Source of the DNA: Oscillatoria princeps RMCB-10
GTDB lineage: Bacteria; Cyanobacteriota; Cyanobacteriia; Cyanobacteriales; Oscillatoriaceae
NCBI GenBank assembly: GCA_019359235.1
Contig: JAHHHT010000001.1
Span: 496,001-560,000 of the forward strand
Direction: 5' to 3'
Length of the DNA stretch: 64,000 nucleotides
Part shown: in pieces, positions 50,301-57,085 of the stretch
How the letters are laid out: each line of letters opens with the position of its first letter
Numbering within the stretch: the stretch's first letter is position 1
The notes under the pieces: model-generated
Databases searched by the model: none
Seen by the model: only the letters and a program-made list of their open reading frames with translations
What the model was told of the DNA's origin: nothing
Translations under genes and position numbers: made by a program

Positions 50301-50543
50301 CTGAAGACTCGATCCTTTGATGCGGTGGTGTCTGACATTCAAATGCCTAATTTGGATGGCTTGGGGCTGACTGCTAAGATTCGCCAGCTCAAGGAATACA
50401 GGGAATTGCCGATCGTTCTGGTTACATCTTTGGCCTCAGACGAGGACAAGCAAAGAGGCGCTGAAGCCGGTGCGAACGCTTACATTACTAAAAGCTCGTT
50501 CAACCAAGACGTACTCCTAGAAACTCTCAGAAGACTGGTCTAA
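47352..50543 (+). CDS. cheA: Hybrid chemotaxis kinase CheA with two HPt domains and a receiver
   Basis: 1063 residues from the ATG at 47352; AAGGAG upstream fixes the start (the frame extends 55 codons further up). Two homologous HPt domains, with His48 in MREAHSLKGDA and His264 in LREAHSIKGDA, joined by a low-complexity linker. Then dimerisation (about 475-600), ATPase with N box HMIRNAIDHGIE (about 651), G1 VEDDGRGLD and G2 SGRGVGLDVV (about 747), CheW-like domain (about 785-925) and a C-terminal receiver with Asp995 (VVSDIQMPN). The receiver's usual KP is KS. Autophosphorylates in response to the receptors upstream. Confidence 0.94.
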   Translation: MIIEDEELRITFKVASEEHLQKLDDGLLHLEKHPDDLACLDELMREAHSLKGDANMLGVKDIGTLAHQLEHILGTLKRGETKLAQELSDRLSHGLYAIRQLVSEAVTGSPAGVNTFYALAYLMGAEVKQQAPPKLLEVAETLQAPPESISEPKAQDSSHIPVSSPLSQTPLKTEGAQMQSAGRRTEASSKSRAAGTEAPLSKENRAHLTNAGKNSPRYIEDDELRETFKIACEEHLQKLDGGLLHLEKYPKDSAKIEELLREAHSIKGDAGMLGVSDVSTLAHQMENILNGVTRGEISLSPALCDRLSAGLHAIRLLVGEAVTGEETGLTLADALAQMSLTDRTPEVGSPPAPLEEPVADATGVNSPYSLLAEGDATGYLPPTTGGAGLPEMFPTALPEPKNPLTPLGNANGALGAVSPDVFPAQPGGLTFRPEAGAPDQALQQGNRPKPNSPALPPARVAGAGDGAEIKAGTDGYRIETIRVETRNLDSLMTQAGELTVTKIRIAHRLAEIEEIVNLWEEWSRDTYVNRFAFEEIGRGNRDGAVKAPLAGLVQNLHHRAEERLERLGAQVNRLRGAVYEDTARLEVVADELEEGIRTLRLLPLSTIFNLFPRMVRDLGRQEGKQVQLLVEGGETRADKRILEEMKDPLTHMIRNAIDHGIETPAERLAAGKPPVATIRLRGYQTAANIIIQVEDDGRGLDMESIKRTALKRGICREVELAAMSESQIQSVIFAPGFSTRTFVTEVSGRGVGLDVVRTNVERLKGTIQVESAPGRGCTVRLQLGTTLATAHVLLVAVSGQPLALPVEFVQMARLVHQEEIFTIEGRETILLDSQPVSVVPLADLLELPASVNTLPVSSAASPCIILKVGEERLGLLVEALLDEQDVVLKPQSKLLKRVRNVAGATILGTGEVCMVLNPQDLLKSVRRHALAVTPVKGVERAKRKQVILLVEDSIATRTQEKRILESAGYEVTTAVDGLDGFNKLKTRSFDAVVSDIQMPNLDGLGLTAKIRQLKEYRELPIVLVTSLASDEDKQRGAEAGANAYITKSSFNQDVLLETLRRLV

Positions 50544-50563
50544 GAAAGTGTGAAGTGTGAGGA

Positions 50564-50593
50564 ATGAAGTGTGAAAACAACTTCACACTTCAT
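50564..50593. repeat. 12-bp perfect hairpin between cheA and cheB
   Basis: Arms ATGAAGTGTGAA (50564-50575) and TTCACACTTCAT (50582-50593) with a 6-base loop, 20 bp after the cheA stop. Extra GAAGTGTGA units precede it. It may moderate read-through into cheB or be a repeat scar. Confidence 0.7.
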
Positions 50594-50632
50594 CGAAGCT
50601 CAGCCCAATACCGTTCACCCTTCATCCTTCCT

Positions 50633-51844
50633 ATGCATCGTCCCCCGATTCGCGTTTTGCTGGTAGAGGACTCGCCGGTGGCCACAACGATCCTCAAACG
50701 AATGCTCGCCTCATGCCCCGACATAGTGGTGGTGGGGACGGCTCGCACCGGCACCGAGGGATTGGCGCTGATTCCTGCGCTCCAGCCTCAGGTGATCTGC
50801 ACCGACTTGCACATGCCCCAAATGGACGGGCTGGAATTCACTCAGGAGGTGATGGCCAACTGCCCGCGCCCGATTCTGGTAATTAGCTCCTCGGTGCAGG
50901 AAGAAAATACCCAAAATGTGTTTCGGCTGCTGCAAGCTGGGGCGGTGGACGTGTTTCCTAAACCCCGGGGCGCAATTGGCAGCAATTACGAGTCTGTCAG
51001 GCTGGAGCTGATCAATAAAATTAAGATCCTCAGCGGCGTGGCTGTTTTTACCCTGCGCCGCAAGCCGCCCAAAACTGATGCGCCCTCCGCCCGCCGGTCC
51101 GCTTCGCAAGCTGTCGAGCTCGACCGCAAGGGAAAATCACCCACGGCTCCACTGTCGCTGCGCCCGACTCTTAGCGCCCCCCGCTCACTCCCACCGCCCC
51201 CAACCCCAAAGCCTGCAACTAGCTCATTTTGTTGCCCATTGGGCAACAAAAATTTTGCCTGCTCCGACTCCACGCTCAAGAAGGTGGTGGCGATTGGGGC
51301 ATCTACCGGCGGTCCGCAAGCCCTGCACGCGATTCTCACTCAGCTGCCTGAGAATTTCCCCCTGCCGGTGATTTGTGTGCAGCACATCAGTGAGGGATTT
51401 TTGCAAGGATTGGTGGATTGGCTGGCGTCTGAGTGCCAGCTGCCGGTGAAAATTGCCCCCGCCTATGAGTGGCCACAACCGGGAACCGTCTATTTCCCGC
51501 CCGAAGGGCGTCATTTGGAATTGGATGCCCGAGGCCGGTTTATCTATTCTGCTGCGCCACCTGTATCGGGACATCGCCCTTCTGTGAGCGTCACCTTTAA
51601 CTCTGTGGCCAGTTTCTATGGCAAGGGGGCGGCAGGCGTCCTGCTGACCGGCATGGGGCGAGATGGCGCAGACGGCTTGCTGGCGATTGCTAAGGCCGGC
51701 GGCTTGACCGTCGCTCAGGATGAGGCGAGCTGCGTTGTGTTTGGCATGCCTAAAGAAGCTATCGCTCTCGGTGCCGCCCGGCACATCGTGCCGGTCAGCG
51801 AAATTGCCTCCCTGCTGCTCAATCAATTAAAAATTGGGGCATAG
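50633..51844 (+). CDS. cheB: Chemotaxis methylesterase CheB
   Basis: 403 residues from the ATG at 50633 (MHRPPIRVLLVEDSPVATTILKRML); no strong ribosome-binding site. Removes methyl groups from receptor glutamates. N-terminal receiver with Asp58 (ICTDLHMPQMDG); a proline-rich linker (about 145-200) longer than usual, containing a palindromic insertion (51227-51251); and a C-terminal esterase with the triad residues in VAIGASTGGP (Ser), VICVQHIS (His) and LLTGMGRDGADG (Asp). Last gene of the first che operon. Confidence 0.94.
   Translation: MHRPPIRVLLVEDSPVATTILKRMLASCPDIVVVGTARTGTEGLALIPALQPQVICTDLHMPQMDGLEFTQEVMANCPRPILVISSSVQEENTQNVFRLLQAGAVDVFPKPRGAIGSNYESVRLELINKIKILSGVAVFTLRRKPPKTDAPSARRSASQAVELDRKGKSPTAPLSLRPTLSAPRSLPPPPTPKPATSSFCCPLGNKNFACSDSTLKKVVAIGASTGGPQALHAILTQLPENFPLPVICVQHISEGFLQGLVDWLASECQLPVKIAPAYEWPQPGTVYFPPEGRHLELDARGRFIYSAAPPVSGHRPSVSVTFNSVASFYGKGAAGVLLTGMGRDGADGLLAIAKAGGLTVAQDEASCVVFGMPKEAIALGAARHIVPVSEIASLLLNQLKIGA
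51227..51251. repeat. Palindrome TTTTGTTGCCCA/TGGGCAACAAAA in the cheB linker
   Basis: 25 bp, 12-base perfect arms around one T, read as CCPLGNKN in cheB. Matches the palindrome in the cheR linker (38304-38326) in a different reading frame. Confidence 0.85.
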
Positions 51845-52199
51845 GGCAATTGACAGTAGCGTGGGGAGTGGCCAGGCCCCGGGCAGAGCCGGGGCTTCCC
51901 AGGCACTAGCCGGTTGGACATGCTAGCTAATTGACAATAAACAGGCGCGGGCCGCAGCTTAACATAAGTTAAGCCAATAAAATTTGTTGAAATAATATGT
52001 AAATTACATTAAATTTCAGTAAATTTACGGAGGCAAGTCTTGGGGGAACCCTGTAGAGTGGATAAAAATTACAGCAAGTGAGAGAGATGAAGCATTTTTT
52101 CCTGGTTAGCTAGTGCGTTTTATGGGGCAATGGCAGTAGGCTGTGTTCCTAGAAGAGTCAGCGCGTGAGAAAGGTGTTGGAACCTGGAAGGCAATAGAC
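51845..52199. other. Spacer downstream of cheB
   Basis: 355 bp, strongly AT-rich in the middle (about 51960-52030), likely holding the promoter of the next gene. No gene or defined motif seen. Confidence 0.4.
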
Positions 52200-53375
52200 A
52201 TGACATCAGGAGAATCTTTTGACAGCAATGCGGGAGCTCAAGATGGGATAAGCATAGAGATTACAAATATCACCCCAAGGTTCTTTCCGACCCCAGTCTA
52301 TGCCATCCCGAAAAATGAGCTTGGAGCCAAGATTACGGTAAAATTAACAGTGAGTATTAACCTCACTACTTCAACTCCCTTTTGGCTAAATCCATACCAG
52401 TCCTTTATTCCAGAGCTTTGGACACCAGACGGTCAAAAAAGACAAATACTTTTAGTTCCCGACGAGCCTGCCGCCAGCACTGAGGCAAATCGGCTTTTGA
52501 CAGACAGCGCAGCCTCTCCGCTTACAGGCAGCGAAACGAGAAACTTTAAGAGGTGGAGAATCCAGCCTGGAATACTTATACCTCTTGGTATAAGGGCCAC
52601 GCTTTCGTGGCATCAGGACTCGCTCCAACTTAAAATCCCCACTATTTCTGACTTCTTCCTCAGTGGTGCGCTCCCCAAGAACTTCTGGTGTTTCGATGCT
52701 CTCCAAGAAGGAACTTATCAGATTCGATTCCTCTTGAACTTCCACCGCCATCCGGAGCCCTTAGAGTTAGACACCGGGGAAGTAGGCGACTCAGAAGAAA
52801 GTGATTTAGAGGTGTTAGCGACTCCTTTTGCGAATATTCGCTTAGTTATGCCGGGATTGACTGACAGCAGTGCCATTGAAGTGGATGGTGTTCAGTTCAA
52901 AACAGAGATGCCAGAGCCGGTGCTGGCTGTCTCCCCTAAACGGTATGATGTTAGCACTCCTGTAAAGTTAGGTATTCGCGCAACTAACAATACCTCAACC
53001 GCTCTTCGCTTTGAGCAATTAGATTCCCTTGACGTAAGTTTAATAGATGAGGCCGGGAATAAAGTACACATGAGGAGCGATCTTTTGAGAACCGGAGTGG
53101 GTTCAGGGCCAAAGTATTACTCAGCTCAACCAGGAGAGAGTGCGCTGTTTGTTTTAGACGGACAGATTGACTGGGTTTTCAATCAGCTGCAACTCGCCAT
53201 TCCCAATCAAGCCGGTGGCTTCTTTTATTTTTACCCCCTCCAACCGGGCAGATATCAGATCCAACTTATTTACCGCGCTACCGGAAGGCACGTCACCGGC
53301 CCAAAGGAACAGATATTGGAAAAGGTCTGGACTGGTTGGGTTTTTCTGCCGTTCGTAGAGTTCTATCTAGTCTAA
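52200..53375 (+). CDS. Protein of unknown function, beta-rich
   Basis: 391 residues from the ATG at 52200, chosen for GGAAGG eight bases upstream; a GTG at 52143 would add 19 residues. Not recognised. It has no signal peptide or membrane segment. Composition and motifs (two comparable halves, each with a run such as VYAIPKNELGAKITVKLTVSIN or DVSTPVKLGIRATNNTSTALRFEQLDSL, then PGRYQI or EGTYQI) suggest two immunoglobulin-like beta sandwiches. Lower GC than the che genes, in line with acquisition from elsewhere, but that is only an impression. Confidence 0.7.
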   Translation: MTSGESFDSNAGAQDGISIEITNITPRFFPTPVYAIPKNELGAKITVKLTVSINLTTSTPFWLNPYQSFIPELWTPDGQKRQILLVPDEPAASTEANRLLTDSAASPLTGSETRNFKRWRIQPGILIPLGIRATLSWHQDSLQLKIPTISDFFLSGALPKNFWCFDALQEGTYQIRFLLNFHRHPEPLELDTGEVGDSEESDLEVLATPFANIRLVMPGLTDSSAIEVDGVQFKTEMPEPVLAVSPKRYDVSTPVKLGIRATNNTSTALRFEQLDSLDVSLIDEAGNKVHMRSDLLRTGVGSGPKYYSAQPGESALFVLDGQIDWVFNQLQLAIPNQAGGFFYFYPLQPGRYQIQLIYRATGRHVTGPKEQILEKVWTGWVFLPFVEFYLV

Positions 53376-53454
53376 TGATGAGCGGATTTCTAGCCGGTGC
53401 GAAATAGATAGCAGACAGGCGTTAAAAACGTTTTAAAAAGTGTGGAGTCTAAAA

Positions 53455-54120
53455 ATGCGGCGGCAATATTTTATAGCTGGATTAACTTCTGTTTTGACAC
53501 TGATGCTGACTGGGCGGGCCAGTGTTGCGTTTACTATTATCCCCTCACAACCAGGTGCGACTTCTAACTGGAGACCAGATTCACCCTACTTTATAGATGG
53601 GAACAGGGGAGGCAAGACGGAGGTGGATACAAGATTATGGACGGAGCCTATACCTGTAGGAGGGACGGAGAAATTTCAGATAGTAATCTCTCTTTGGGCT
53701 GCCATATCACAAGGCGGTTTTTTTGGTTGGGATTTTCAGCCCGCACAGCAGGACTTAATGGGCAGTTTTGAGATTGTCAATTATCTGGCCTGCGGTTATA
53801 AAGTGCTTTGTGGTATTGAGAACCCAAATACAGATATCCGAGACGATGGAGTAGGCGCTACTTTTTATTTAAAATACCGTCCAGCACCTACCGACCCTCA
53901 ACCTGGACAAGGTAAACTCCATTGGATTCAAATGGGTCAAGCTAACTATGGTGGTGGCTTGCCCGGTATTTTACCTAACGCTCCATTCATCGATAATCTG
54001 TCGCAAAGGACTGATCCTTACTACGATACGCTAGGTCAGGCGGGCGAAGATTTTTTTCAAGACAGACCTTATAATTCCGCGCAAGATGCAGCTGAAACAG
54101 ACAATTACTTCGATGCGTAA
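53455..54120 (+). CDS. PEP-CTERM surface protein, N-terminal part before an in-frame TAA
   Basis: 221 residues from the ATG at 53455 (MRRQYFIAGLTSVLTLMLTGRASVAF, a classic signal peptide with cleavage after AFT or ASVA); ATG at 53440 is five codons earlier. The mature part starts with TIIPSQPGATSNWRPDSPYF. The frame ends at TAA (54118-54120) after DNYFDA, but the next codons in the same frame continue LYLVEETTPPGSQTRTVNVYNG to a PEP-CTERM tail at 54609. The stop looks like a nonsense change in one 384-codon gene. Confidence 0.75.
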   Translation: MRRQYFIAGLTSVLTLMLTGRASVAFTIIPSQPGATSNWRPDSPYFIDGNRGGKTEVDTRLWTEPIPVGGTEKFQIVISLWAAISQGGFFGWDFQPAQQDLMGSFEIVNYLACGYKVLCGIENPNTDIRDDGVGATFYLKYRPAPTDPQPGQGKLHWIQMGQANYGGGLPGILPNAPFIDNLSQRTDPYYDTLGQAGEDFFQDRPYNSAQDAAETDNYFDA

Positions 54121-54609
54121 CTCTACCTCGTTGAGGAGACTACACCTCCGGGAAGCCAGACAAGGACAGTCAATGTTTATAACGGTATCCGGTGGGGTTG
54201 GAAAAATACAGTAACTTATTTTCCTACTTCTCTCCCTCCACTTCCTTGTATCGGCGACAGCGGTGGCGGTGGGTGCGAGAGTGCCAGCGCTTTCTATCCT
54301 AATAATGGAGATGCGCTAGTCTCGACTACCGGCTTTGGATTGCGCTTGAGCAACACTCGTCTTCCCTCGGAAAATACGGTCAGCTTTTCCAGTGCCTCTA
54401 ACGGACAGCAGCCTCTGGCTTTTCACCCCCCACTCAAAGATACCACACAAACTTTTGTAGCCAGCGATAATCCTTTTACCCAACAGGAGTCTGAACTTTC
54501 TAAATCCTCTGAGGCTGTTCCCGAACCAAGCACGGTACTGGGTGGGTTGGCGCTCGGAACGTGGTGGGGAGCCGTGAGCCTGAAAAGAAGGAAAGATAAA
54601 AAGTCGTGA
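54121..54609 (+). pseudogene. PEP-CTERM surface protein, C-terminal part after the in-frame stop
   Basis: 162 codons open from the TAA at 54118 to TGA at 54609, in the same frame as the upstream part. No start codon is well placed at the beginning; ATG-like starts appear only near 54340. Ends in VPEPSTVLGGLALGTWWGAVSLKRRKDKKS: a PEP motif, a hydrophobic segment and a basic tail, the sorting signal recognised by exosortases. The glycine-rich GDSGGGGCESASAF block lies near 54252. Without readthrough the secreted N-part would lack its sorting signal. Confidence 0.7.
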
Positions 54610-55880
54610 CGCACCTTTACACCCTGCTATTTTCCCTGAGCATCATCCTTATCAATCCCTGGGGCGCAAGCCGGGGTTTTATCTGGACTGGCCCAAAGGT
54701 GCTGGCACTCGCAATGATTACTCTAGTCAACCTCGCCATCTTGTTGGAAGAAAGGCAAGACTTGACGGTTCCTCGAAGCTGGCGGATGAATCTGATACTG
54801 TGGGCGCTATTTCTCGGAATCGGACTAATATCAACCCTCGCGAGTCCTTTTCCTTTGCGCTCCCTATTTGGCCAAGAACAGATGGGCGACGGCTTGCTGT
54901 ACTGGCTGTTAGTTGCCGGCTTCACTCTCAGCAATACCCTGCTGTTAAGACTTCACCCAGAACTCGCCCGCTCGCAACTGCAAGGTTTGCTGATTGGAGG
55001 AATCATTCTCGCTCTCAGCATCTTCCCCCAAGTCACCGACTGGCGAATCGACTATACCGCCACAACCGGCAAGCTGCGAGAGAAATATATCTTAGCCAGC
55101 ACCATTTTCCAACAGCAGCAGCCGGTTGGTTTGTATTCCCATCGCGGGCACGCCGGCTTTGTGCTAGCTGCAGTAGCAGTTCTTTCCCTTGTGGCGTGCC
55201 GGTGGAAATGGATAAGTGCCCGCTACCTCGCAACTGCTTTAGCTCTGATTCTCCCAGCGCTGCTGCTGACCCAAACTAGGGCGGCAATTCTAGCCCTAAC
55301 AGCCGGCAGCTTTTATCTTCTAGGAAGCAAATACTGCAAGCAACTCATCCCTCTTGCTTTAATCAGCCTGCTCGCAGCCGGCATCATCACCGGCATCCGA
55401 CCCACCTATAATAATATACCACTCATCAGACAAATCGCATCGGGCAGAATTTTTCTAGGGGAAGTTTCCTGGCGCGGAATTAGCCAGCGCCCCCTGCTGG
55501 GATGGGGTTTTGACGGTTTTGGCACCGCCTGCAACTACGTCCGCGATCCCAACTGGATGCCGGCAGTTGTTCGTTTGGGAGATTTCAGTTTCGACTATTT
55601 TGATAAAGACCGGCAGCTGAAAACCAAACCGCTAAAAACCGCCAAAGCTCACAATCTGATTCTCGACACAACTCTATCCACCGGCATCTTAGGAATGCTA
55701 TCCTACTTCACCCTGTTGGCATATTATCTCTCTCGCTCCATCAAATCACCCGCTCGTGGCGCAGAGGCGGTAGCAATCGTTTATCTCGCCTTCACCTTCA
55801 CCTGGTTTGAGTGCGCCCAGTTCTCCCATCTAGCATGGTGGTCGCTCAGCCTCTGGGGAGTGATAAATCTAGATATCTAA
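54606..55880 (+). CDS. O-antigen polymerase/ligase-like membrane protein
   Basis: 424 residues, about ten hydrophobic segments. Starts at a GTG overlapping the PEP-CTERM stop by four bases (GTGA), so translation is coupled to that gene. Resembles the Wzy/WaaL O-antigen ligase family: a large loop after the middle segments and the motif KAHNLILDTTLSTGILGMLSYF near residue 345, preceded by RPLLGWGFDGFG. Such proteins polymerise or transfer surface glycans. Its coupling with an exosortase substrate suggests a role in glycosylating or presenting a surface protein, which is inference only. Confidence 0.82.
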   Translation: MTHLYTLLFSLSIILINPWGASRGFIWTGPKVLALAMITLVNLAILLEERQDLTVPRSWRMNLILWALFLGIGLISTLASPFPLRSLFGQEQMGDGLLYWLLVAGFTLSNTLLLRLHPELARSQLQGLLIGGIILALSIFPQVTDWRIDYTATTGKLREKYILASTIFQQQQPVGLYSHRGHAGFVLAAVAVLSLVACRWKWISARYLATALALILPALLLTQTRAAILALTAGSFYLLGSKYCKQLIPLALISLLAAGIITGIRPTYNNIPLIRQIASGRIFLGEVSWRGISQRPLLGWGFDGFGTACNYVRDPNWMPAVVRLGDFSFDYFDKDRQLKTKPLKTAKAHNLILDTTLSTGILGMLSYFTLLAYYLSRSIKSPARGAEAVAIVYLAFTFTWFECAQFSHLAWWSLSLWGVINLDI

Positions 55881-55968
55881 AATTCTTAGACATATTTGTA
55901 TGGGCGATTTTAACCCAACTATCTTTGGATGAATTCAAAAGATTATACCGAGTTGAGATAGATAGTTT

Positions 55969-56121
55969 TATAGCAGTAGCCACTTAGGTGAGGACATTCC
56001 GGCTCCCTCGCTCCAAAAGCTCCCCCGCTCCAAAAGCTCCCTCGCTCCAAAAGCTCCCCCGCTCCAAAAGCTCCCCCGCTCCCCCGCTCCTGTTGTCCTA
56101 ACCAATATGGCTACTGCTATA
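55969..56121. mobile_element. Element C, short form with internal tandem repeats
   Basis: Perfect 14-bp inverted ends TATAGCAGTAGCCA (55969-55982) and TGGCTACTGCTATA (56108-56121), followed inward by GGTGAGGACA / TGTCCTAACC. The centre is a tandem array of about five CCCGCTCCAAAAGCT units. Related to 26832-27255. Confidence 0.75.
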
Positions 56122-56153
56122 GCGGACAAGCATCTGCGTAGAGTACAGTCTGG

Positions 56154-56268
56154 AGATCCCCCCAAACCCCCCTTAAAAAGGGGGGCTTTGAGAATGTTCC
56201 CCCCCTTTTTAAGGGGGGGCTAGGGGGGGATCTAATATCTGTAACTCACTCGTTTTAAATCTGCTATA
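56154..56268. repeat. Dispersed element with CCCCCCTTAAAAAGGGGGG hairpin, copy 2
   Basis: Reverse-strand copy of 24253-24360: two poly-C/poly-G palindromes followed by TCTAATATCTGTAACTCACT and ending CTGCTATA. Confidence 0.75.
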
Positions 56269-56370
56269 TACTTGTTTTTAGCGCTAGGCTTTGTGGGCAA
56301 TAAGGGAAAAAATAGAGAGTATTTTCCCTCGTTACAAGAGCCTGAAAACGAGGGAAATGCCTCAGAATTT

Positions 56371-56850
56371 TTAAGCGAGATTGACAAGCTTATCCAAGTT
56401 GAGGTAAAATACAGCTTTGCCGTCTGCAGTGTGAATCAGTTTTTCCACAGCTGGCGCGAGTTTGCCTTGCCGGTACAGCTCAGGAATTTCACTCAATTGG
56501 TCTAGCGGCACGTCCAGAATCGCTGGCATCTCAGCAATGGGGATGCCGAGACGCTCTCCTCGATTTAAGGCACAAACGATCAGGTAATTGCTATCGCTTG
56601 ATTCTGAGCCGGCCAAAAACAGCGCCGACACATCAATCAGCGTGATGGTTTCGTTTTGATGCCGCACTAAACTGCGGCCACTGCGCAGCGTGCCGTGGGG
56701 CGTAAATTCTTTGAGAACGCGCTGAACCCGCTCAATGGGAATGGCACAGTGCTCGCTTCCCACTTGGAACACAACGAGTTTTTCAGTTGGTGTCCGCGTC
56801 AGACTTTGGTGCTTGGTGCGGAACCGGCGGCTATATTTCGGACTGTTCAT
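56371..56850 (-). CDS. CheW-like coupling protein
   Basis: 159 residues with one CheW fold (about 24-155): KLVVFQVGSEHCAIPIERVQRVL, the conserved LVRHQNETITLIDVSALF strand pair and a C-terminal helix FYLNLDKLVNLA. Basic N-terminal extension of about 22 residues. Last gene of the second, minus-strand chemosensory module, 235 bp after the hybrid CheA at 57086. The usual GxxxxRG motif is degenerate (GTLRSGRSL), as often in cyanobacterial CheW homologues. Confidence 0.87.
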   Translation of the reverse strand: MNSPKYSRRFRTKHQSLTRTPTEKLVVFQVGSEHCAIPIERVQRVLKEFTPHGTLRSGRSLVRHQNETITLIDVSALFLAGSESSDSNYLIVCALNRGERLGIPIAEMPAILDVPLDQLSEIPELYRQGKLAPAVEKLIHTADGKAVFYLNLDKLVNLA

Positions 56851-57085
56851 AGTTGAATTTCACAGTTAATTTTTCTTGTTATATCCAGTTCCTGTAGCAT
56901 TTCTAAATCAGCTGCGACCCTCTCTCTTTTCTTTCCTTGGCGAACAGGCGCGTCTTGGCGGTAAAAAAATCACAAATCAATGCAACCCGATCTACAAGCG
57001 CTTCTAATGAACTATACCCCACTTCCCCGCTCCCTCAAAGAAAAACACCCCTCCCAGATATATATCTTTGTATCGGGATCACCCC

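Larger units (their letters stand above)
55881..56370. other. Repeat-filled intergenic region
   Basis: 490 bp between the convergent Wzy-like gene and cheW. Occupied by element C-short (55969-56121) and by copy 2 of the poly-C/G hairpin element (56154-56268). No gene seen. Confidence 0.6.
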
